From a virus, in IMG/VR virus record IMGVR_UViG_3300009176_000779, positions 1-33,923 of that record: a stretch of DNA of 33,923 nt. One strand, written 5' to 3'. Position 1 is the first letter of the stretch, and each line of letters opens with the position of its first letter. Of this stretch, positions 30,987-33,923 are shown in pieces. Made by a program: the position numbers and the translations under genes. The notes under the pieces are model-generated. The model was not told the origin of the DNA and ran no database searches. It saw nothing but the letters and a program-made list of their open reading frames with translations.

Positions 30987-31037
30987 AACGAATTTCAAAA
31001 GACACAGGCGTCATAAACAGCAACGAATTTCAAAAGA
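30987..31037. repeat. Two direct copies of a 16-bp AT-rich sequence
   Basis: AACGAATTTCAAAAGA occurs at 30987-31002 and again at 31022-31037, 35 bases apart, followed by ACAG or TGCAG. Two copies could be binding sites for a replication or regulatory protein; with only two, iteron status is open. Confidence 0.7.
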
Positions 31038-31630
31038 TGCAGTCATGTAGGGCAAGAGTACCTAAAGGGCGGCGGGCCCGGGGGCCCCCCTTGGACAGAT
31101 GGGGGGTGGGGTCGGGCCGACCGTATTAAATCGTCAGCCACCTATACGGAAGCCGACTCTGCTTCGCCTGGCCTACCTGATCATTGACAATTGAATATGG
31201 TTACGTGTGCGGCGGTAGCGCGCCGAGCCGAATACGTAACAACCCGGTGCCGTTACCTAGGAAAACGGCTGAAGCAAAAGCATTACCTTCAACGGCGGCC
31301 GTAGCACTGGCACGTGTGGGAGAAATCGCACGGGTCCGGGTGATGCCAGTTGAGCCTTGGTGAGAGATTGCCTTGGAGTGCGCTGGATATGCGTTGGTTA
31401 ACGCGGTGAGCATGAAGGGAAAGCTGGGGAGACTGTGGCGCAATCGTCAATCAGTCTAACGCGGTGCGATCTAACGGTGGTCGCATGGAGCGTTGATCCT
31501 CTGGCTTGCTTGCGCTGGCAAATCGGAAACATGATCAAAACAAACACAACCGACCCTAGAACATACAGCCGCGTCATTGGTGTGACAGTCTTTGTCTCGC
31601 CGATGGCGCGGCTCGTTGTGTTTCCTCTGG

Positions 31631-31650
31631 CAATCACAAGCCTGTGATTG
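31631..31650 (+). promoter_or_regulatory. Inverted repeat upstream of first small gene
   Basis: CAATCACA-AGCC-TGTGATTG has perfect eight-base arms and a four-base loop, followed by the T-rich GATTGTTATT. It ends five bases before a 15-bp dispersed motif and 24 bases before ATG 31675. It could be an operator or an attenuator in the leader of the array. Confidence 0.6.
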
Positions 31651-31655
31651 GATTG

Positions 31656-31670
31656 TTATTCCCGGAGTAA
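31656..31670. promoter_or_regulatory. Dispersed 15-bp quasi-palindrome, site 14
   Basis: TTATTCCCGGAGTAA, exact; contains the GGAG Shine-Dalgarno of the gene at 31675. Confidence 0.75.
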
Positions 31671-31674
31671 ACCA

Positions 31675-31935
31675 ATGCTGATTAACACTGTGAACCTGAA
31701 CACCAAAAGCGACCGCATCGGTAGCGTCGCACCGCGCGGTGCTCGCGTGGTCAAGGTCGACGGTCGCGTGATCGTAATCAAGCGACTCAAGACAAAGCAC
31801 GCTCTGAACTCCGACACGTGGAGGCTCAAGGGCGGCATGATGGGCGGCTCTGGCGGCTCGTGCCGCGCCGTGACAGGCGGCAACGGTCTGGGTGTCGTGC
31901 CATCGGCTTTCGTCAACCATATCCGCGAGACCTGA
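31675..31935 (+). CDS. Hypothetical 86-aa protein, first gene of the right array
   Basis: ATG at 31675 follows a GGAG site embedded in the 15-bp dispersed motif (31656-31670), spacing seven bases. The protein starts MLINTVNLNTKSDRIGSVAP, continues with basic beta-rich KVDGRVIVIKRLKTK and a Gly-rich GGMMGGSGGS loop, and ends FVNHIRET. No family recognised. Its TGA stop is the first three bases of a hairpin module that recurs after the gene at 32162-32371. Confidence 0.7.
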   Translation: MLINTVNLNTKSDRIGSVAPRGARVVKVDGRVIVIKRLKTKHALNSDTWRLKGGMMGGSGGSCRAVTGGNGLGVVPSAFVNHIRET

Positions 31936-31989
31936 TCGTTGCTCTTACGGATACCCGCGCACCGCGCGGGTATCAGCAAGCGCACCGCT
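31933..31989 (+). other. Stop-codon hairpin module A
   Basis: It starts at the TGA of the preceding gene and has the 18 bases TGATCGTTGCTCTTACGG, then an 11-bp hairpin GATACCCGCGC-ACC-GCGCGGGTATC (31950-31974), and the 16 bases CAGCAAGCGCACCGCT. Module B has identical flanks around a different stem. The combination suggests a designed RNA element rather than a terminator, as it has no U-run. Confidence 0.75.
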
Positions 31990-31994
31990 TGGAA

Positions 31995-32009
31995 CTAATA
32001 CCGGAGTAA
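31995..32009. promoter_or_regulatory. Dispersed 15-bp quasi-palindrome, site 15
   Basis: CTAATACCGGAGTAA, one mismatch; contains the GGAG of the gene at 32012. Confidence 0.7.
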
Positions 32010-32011
32010 TC

Positions 32012-32158
32012 ATGACACTTCCAACAATCCTCGGTCTCACGGCAATCGTCGCGCCGCTGTGCTGGCCGCGTTGCACCTATCGCAAGGTGGGCGGGCTTCG
32101 CTTCATCCGCGTTGGCCGCTTCGGCGCGTCCTTCTTTATCTCCAACAAAGGAAACTGA
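32012..32158 (+). CDS. Small conserved-type phage protein (48 aa)
   Basis: ATG at 32012 follows GGAG of a 15-bp motif copy (31995-32009) by five bases. The protein begins MTLPTILGLTAIVAPLCWPR and ends with RKVGGLRFIRVGRFGASFFI and SNKGN. The C-terminal pattern LRFIRxGRFGxSFxxS occurs in small phage proteins of unknown function. Single N-terminal hydrophobic stretch (residues 4-18), possibly membrane associated. Confidence 0.7.
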   Translation: MTLPTILGLTAIVAPLCWPRCTYRKVGGLRFIRVGRFGASFFISNKGN

Positions 32159-32161
32159 CAC

Positions 32162-32371
32162 ATGGATTGGAACGTTTACCTCGCTAACTTCCACGGTTAC
32201 GCGAACGACAACACGATTGATGACGCGCCGCTATCGTTCCTGATTGATACTACCGTATTAAACGATAGCAGGCTATCGCCGGATCAGGACGACTATGATC
32301 CGGCGGACATGGAACTCGATGACGATGACATGGACGTGGATGTCGTCGAGTACTTCCAACGCTACTTCTGA
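32162..32371 (+). CDS. Hypothetical 69-aa acidic protein
   Basis: The ATG at 32162 lies three bases after the previous stop, with AAAGGAAAC upstream. The protein has a neutral start (MDWNVYLANFHGYANDNTID) and a very acidic C-terminus (DQDDYDPADMELDDDDMDVD), ending YFQRYF. DNA mimicry would fit such acidity (as in some phage anti-restriction or inhibitor proteins), but this is speculation. A 15-bp motif copy lies within (32247-32261), and its stop begins module B. Confidence 0.72.
   Translation: MDWNVYLANFHGYANDNTIDDAPLSFLIDTTVLNDSRLSPDQDDYDPADMELDDDDMDVDVVEYFQRYF
32247..32261. promoter_or_regulatory. Dispersed 15-bp quasi-palindrome, site 16
   Basis: ATACTACCGTATTAA, one mismatch; inside the acidic 69-aa gene. 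Confidence 0.6.
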
Positions 32372-32426
32372 TCGTTGCTCTTACGGTTACGCATGGCGGA
32401 CCATGCGTAGCAGCAAGCGCACCGCT
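32369..32426 (+). other. Stop-codon hairpin module B
   Basis: It shares the 18-base TGATCGTTGCTCTTACGG (starting at the TGA stop) and 16-base CAGCAAGCGCACCGCT flanks with module A. The stem is different: GTTACGCATGG-CGGA-CCATGCGTAGC (11 pairs, one G-U). Different stem sequence with conserved flanks and pairing suggests selection for the structure. Confidence 0.75.
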
Positions 32427-32465
32427 CGCGACGGACCGCGCCGATACCCAACGGAAAGGGACGCC

Positions 32466-32521
32466 ATGCGATTATGAACGCCCGCTTGAAGCCGTGCCAG
32501 TGTAGCCGTGGCACGGCTTAG
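32466..32521 (+). CDS. Candidate leader mini-ORFs MRL and MNARLKPCQCSRGTA
   Basis: After a GGAAAGGG site, ATG CGA TTA TGA codes three residues and overlaps by ATGA the ATG at 32474 of a 15-codon frame. The latter ends TAG at 32519-32521. The second frame contains a perfect 11-bp hairpin (32489-32519: AAGCCGTGCCA and TGGCACGGCTT). Coupled mini-frames over a hairpin look like a translational attenuator. Low to moderate confidence. Confidence 0.3.
32489..32519 (+). other. 11-bp perfect hairpin in the leader region
   Basis: AAGCCGTGCCA and TGGCACGGCTT pair around a nine-base loop (GTGTAGCCG). A second hairpin CGGCGGG...CCCGCCG follows at 32536-32558. Together with modules A-C they form a chain of hairpins in this 260-bp gap. 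Confidence 0.65.
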
Positions 32522-32565
32522 GGCCTGAGTGCTACCGGCGGGATTAGCTACCCCGCCGCTCGTGC

Positions 32566-32604
32566 AAGCCCGCGCACCGCGCGGGTTTACATGAGCGCAC
32601 CGCT
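32566..32604 (+). other. Partial hairpin module C
   Basis: It shares with module A the 17-base core CCCGCGCACCGCGCGGG, a ten-pair stem, and ends with AGCGCACCGCT of both A and B. The 5' flank with the stop codon is missing. It lies 27 bases before the ATG at 32632. Confidence 0.65.
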
Positions 32605-32631
32605 CAGAACTCCAACGGGAGACAGCATCGA

Positions 32632-32805
32632 ATGAACCATGTGCACGCCGAGGTTATCGCGATCATCGAAGCATACCTTGATGGTGTGTATAGCCGCCGC
32701 GATGTGGCTATGCGCCTGGATATTTACCACCATTACACGGTCAACGCGATTGACCGCATCCTACGTCAGCCGCGCAAGCAACTCATGTTGTTTCGCGGCT
32801 ACTGA
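32632..32805 (+). CDS. Hypothetical 57-aa protein
   Basis: ATG at 32632 with a GGGAG site ten bases upstream. The sequence MNHVHAEVIAIIEAYLDGVY, SRRDVAMRLDIYHHYTVNAI and DRILRQPRKQLMLFRGY is predicted helical. YLDGVYSRRDVAMRLDIYHH could be a helix-turn-helix. A small DNA-binding regulator is possible, but there is no family match by eye. It is shorter than common size cut-offs. Confidence 0.68.
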   Translation: MNHVHAEVIAIIEAYLDGVYSRRDVAMRLDIYHHYTVNAIDRILRQPRKQLMLFRGY

Positions 32806-32820
32806 TACCGTCCCAAACCT

Positions 32821-32835
32821 TTAATACCGGAGTAA
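32821..32835. promoter_or_regulatory. Dispersed 15-bp quasi-palindrome, site 17
   Basis: TTAATACCGGAGTAA, exact; contains the GGAG of the 314-aa gene at 32842. Confidence 0.75.
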
Positions 32836-32841
32836 CACAAC

Positions 32842-33786
32842 ATGGCTAAAATCGTCGAAGTCGTTTCCGCTCGCGTCGAAGACATCGCGGCTCGTATCCG
32901 CGCCGCGTGTGTCGCGCTGTCCGAGCCGATGGATCGCTACTTCGAAGCGGAGGACGCCAAGAACCTCGCATCGGGTGATGGCAATAACACGCGGCTGTCA
33001 GTCATCACGGACATCGCGGCCATGTCGCACGCGGAGTCCTGGACGTACGGCGAAGTGGCGCAAGCCTGCGAACGCGCCGCGAAAATGGGCAACGCGCAAG
33101 GCGCGGAACGGTCGCGCACGGAAAAGAGCGTGGGAGTGTTCATCTCCGAGATGAAAACCTTCGCGAGCCCGAAAGTGCGAGGCTACCTGCCCGACCTTCG
33201 CGAGGTTTGTGAGAGTGTGTGGGCCGACGAAACTGAATTGCTCGCATCGGTCGACCGCGAGGACCGCGAGAGCATCGAAACCCCGGTTCGCAAGTGGCAA
33301 AGCAGGTTCTACCACCTGCTCATGAACGTGGCTCGCGCCGTGAAGGACGGCAAGCTGGACGGCAACCTGACCAAGCAGGGCCTGATCGCCTACGCGGTGG
33401 CGAACGATCCGGACCACAACGCCGTCAAGGTGGCCGCGCGGCTCAAGACCATCCTCGAAAAGATCGACGCCTTCCATGCGGACTTCGGCATGGAGGAACT
33501 CCAAACGGCGGCGGACTACCTGCGGACCATCACCACCGAGGAACTGCTGGCCGCGCGCCAGACCCTGCTTGCCTCTCAGGCGGCGCTTACGCCGCCGCCG
33601 GTAGTGGAAGCCCCGGCGGCTCCCGCGCCCGCTCCCGCCCCTGTCCAGGCGGCGGCATCGGATGACGCCGAGGTTGCCTCGGGCGTGCTGGACTACGATG
33701 AGTTCGACGCCATCCTGAGCGACGCGACAGCGCGCAACGCGCGACTGGTGGAGCGTCAGGTGGTGGCCGCCCTGCTGGTGGCCTGA
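32842..33786 (+). CDS. Hypothetical 314-aa helical protein
   Basis: ATG at 32842 lies nine bases after GGAG of a 15-bp motif copy (32821-32835). The protein begins MAKIVEVVSARVEDIAARIR and is mostly charged helices: EDAKNLASGDGNN, EVAQACERAAKMGNAQGAER, WQSRFYHLLMNVARAVKDGK and LKTILEKIDAFHADFGMEEL. A Pro/Ala hinge (about 252-273, with APAPAPAPVQAA) leads to an acidic C-terminal end. No catalytic motif is visible. The largest gene of the right array; perhaps an early or host-takeover protein. Function unknown. Confidence 0.82.
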   Translation: MAKIVEVVSARVEDIAARIRAACVALSEPMDRYFEAEDAKNLASGDGNNTRLSVITDIAAMSHAESWTYGEVAQACERAAKMGNAQGAERSRTEKSVGVFISEMKTFASPKVRGYLPDLREVCESVWADETELLASVDREDRESIETPVRKWQSRFYHLLMNVARAVKDGKLDGNLTKQGLIAYAVANDPDHNAVKVAARLKTILEKIDAFHADFGMEELQTAADYLRTITTEELLAARQTLLASQAALTPPPVVEAPAAPAPAPAPVQAAASDDAEVASGVLDYDEFDAILSDATARNARLVERQVVAALLVA

Positions 33787-33923
33787 GTTTAATACGGTAG
33801 TATGGGAAAGCAGTAGCAGGGGGTACCAACCCCCTGCTCGCTTGCTCTAACGCGCCGGTTAGTGGCGACGCGCTAGACAAAGCGAGTGAATATGTAGAGC
33901 CGAGGCCGGATAAACGAATGATC
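33787..33923 (+). other. Right-end intergenic region with tandem hairpins
   Basis: It contains a 15-bp motif copy (33789-33803) right after the stop, a perfect ten-pair hairpin AGCAGGGGGT-ACCA-ACCCCCTGCT (33815-33838), and a second long hairpin (33837-33886) with outer CTCGCTT/AAGCGAG and inner TCTAACGCG/CGCGCTAGA (one A-C mismatch). An ATG at 33918 may open the next gene, without a clear Shine-Dalgarno at normal spacing. The first hairpin could end the array transcript, though a U-run is missing. Confidence 0.55.
33789..33803. promoter_or_regulatory. Dispersed 15-bp quasi-palindrome, site 18
   Basis: TTAATACGGTAGTAT, one mismatch; two bases after the stop of the 314-aa gene and before the terminal hairpins. 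Confidence 0.65.

Larger units (their letters stand above)
30804..31674. other. 871-bp AT-richer intergenic control region
   Basis: This gap separates a leftward block from the rightward small-gene array, so divergent promoters are expected. It has an 18-bp palindrome (30877-30894), a pair of 16-bp direct repeats (30987-31002 and 31022-31037), a G/C run with GGGCCCGGGGGCCC (31075-31088), a 7-bp-stem element (31306-31350), a small hairpin GCGTT-GGTT-AACGC (31391-31404), and a CAATCACA inverted repeat (31631-31650) before the first gene. Short frames exist on both strands (30919-31050 plus, 31201-31443 minus, 31435-31647 plus) but none has a convincing start site or protein character. A TTGACA at 31184-31189 lacks a -10 box. 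Confidence 0.6.

Noticed and set aside
30919-31050. 43-aa plus-strand frame over the direct repeats
   Set aside because: No ribosome site before ATG 30919, and the region is AT-rich with repeats, more like control DNA.
31115-31129. Possible nineteenth copy of the 15-bp motif (right half CCGTATTAA)
   Set aside because: The left arm has three mismatches; only the right half-site matches.
31201-31443. 80-aa minus-strand frame in the gene-free region
   Set aside because: Starts with TTG without a Shine-Dalgarno, codon use is not like neighbours, and no protein pattern is seen. Left as possible but unsupported.
31380-31520. Possible tRNA in the structured gap
   Set aside because: No T-loop TTCGANNC consensus and no cloverleaf with an acceptor stem could be drawn.
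31435-31647. 70-aa plus-strand frame before the right array
   Set aside because: GTG start without a ribosome site; ends inside the inverted repeat at 31631-31650.
31729-31742. GCACCGCGCGGTGC palindrome as an operator
   Set aside because: It lies inside a coding frame and is a single GC-rich palindrome, expected at some rate by chance in this DNA.
1-33923. Prophage attachment site or integrase
   Set aside because: No integrase, att-like core or tRNA fragment was seen; lifestyle cannot be decided from this window.

Overview
The window is a contiguous, GC-rich stretch of a tailed double-stranded DNA bacteriophage. It carries a phage packaging and head module (small and large terminase, portal, scaffold, major capsid protein), head-tail adaptor candidates and three tail fibres that end in an S74 intramolecular chaperone. 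There are no ribosomal, metabolic or IS genes. No tail tape measure, major tail tube or sheath protein is seen, and the adaptor/stopper-like proteins resemble those of short-tailed phages, so a podovirus-like particle is the best inference. Purine-rich Shine-Dalgarno (SD) sites and GC-rich codon use suggest a GC-rich, probably proteobacterial, host; the host cannot be named from this sequence. No integrase, attachment site, repressor, replication gene or lysis cassette was recognised, so the genome continues beyond the window.

Layout. (1) Positions 1-25957: one long leftward (minus-strand) late block, densely packed with ATGA/TGATG overlaps. Read in the direction of transcription it holds portal, a 62-aa protein, an Acb2-like protein, a Gly-rich protein, a 92-aa protein, scaffold, major capsid protein, a hairpin, four small basic or Gly/Pro-rich proteins, a head-tail adaptor candidate, fibre 1, a 122-aa protein, the 2150-aa collagen-like fibre 2, four small or adaptor proteins, fibre 3, two small proteins, a 755-aa stopper-like protein, a 67-aa protein, a GNAT acetyltransferase, a candidate internal virion protein, a methyltransferase, a PAPS-reductase-like protein and a truncated Ala/Pro-rich protein. 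(2) Positions 26047-29728: a divergent rightward packaging block with small terminase, a second Acb2-like protein, a small membrane protein, a hypothetical protein, an HNH endonuclease, large terminase and a small protein. (3) Positions 29697-30803: a short leftward block with a one-helix membrane protein, an Ig-domain protein behind a good sigma70-type promoter, and a 79-aa protein. (4) Positions 30804-31674: an AT-richer control-like region without a convincing gene but with palindromes and direct repeats. (5) Positions 31675-33923: a rightward array of small unknown genes, two of whose stop codons begin the same hairpin module.

The most unusual signal is a 15-bp quasi-palindrome of the form TTA-NNN-C-(C/G)-G-NNN-TAA. 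I count 18 copies (10 exact, 7 with one mismatch, 1 with two), spread through coding and non-coding DNA across the whole window. The two arms are drawn from one small set of half-sites (GGAGTAA, GTAGTAA, GTATTAA, GTCGTAA), usually two different ones per site. Five copies lie immediately upstream of start codons and contain the SD sequence itself. This looks like a genome-wide binding site for a dimeric protein, comparable in distribution to mycobacteriophage stoperators, but with a sequence I do not recognise. Second in interest are two separate small proteins of the Acb2/Tad1 helical-hairpin type, which in characterised phages sequester the cyclic nucleotides of CBASS and related defence systems. 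Third are the repeated hairpin modules between the small genes on the right.
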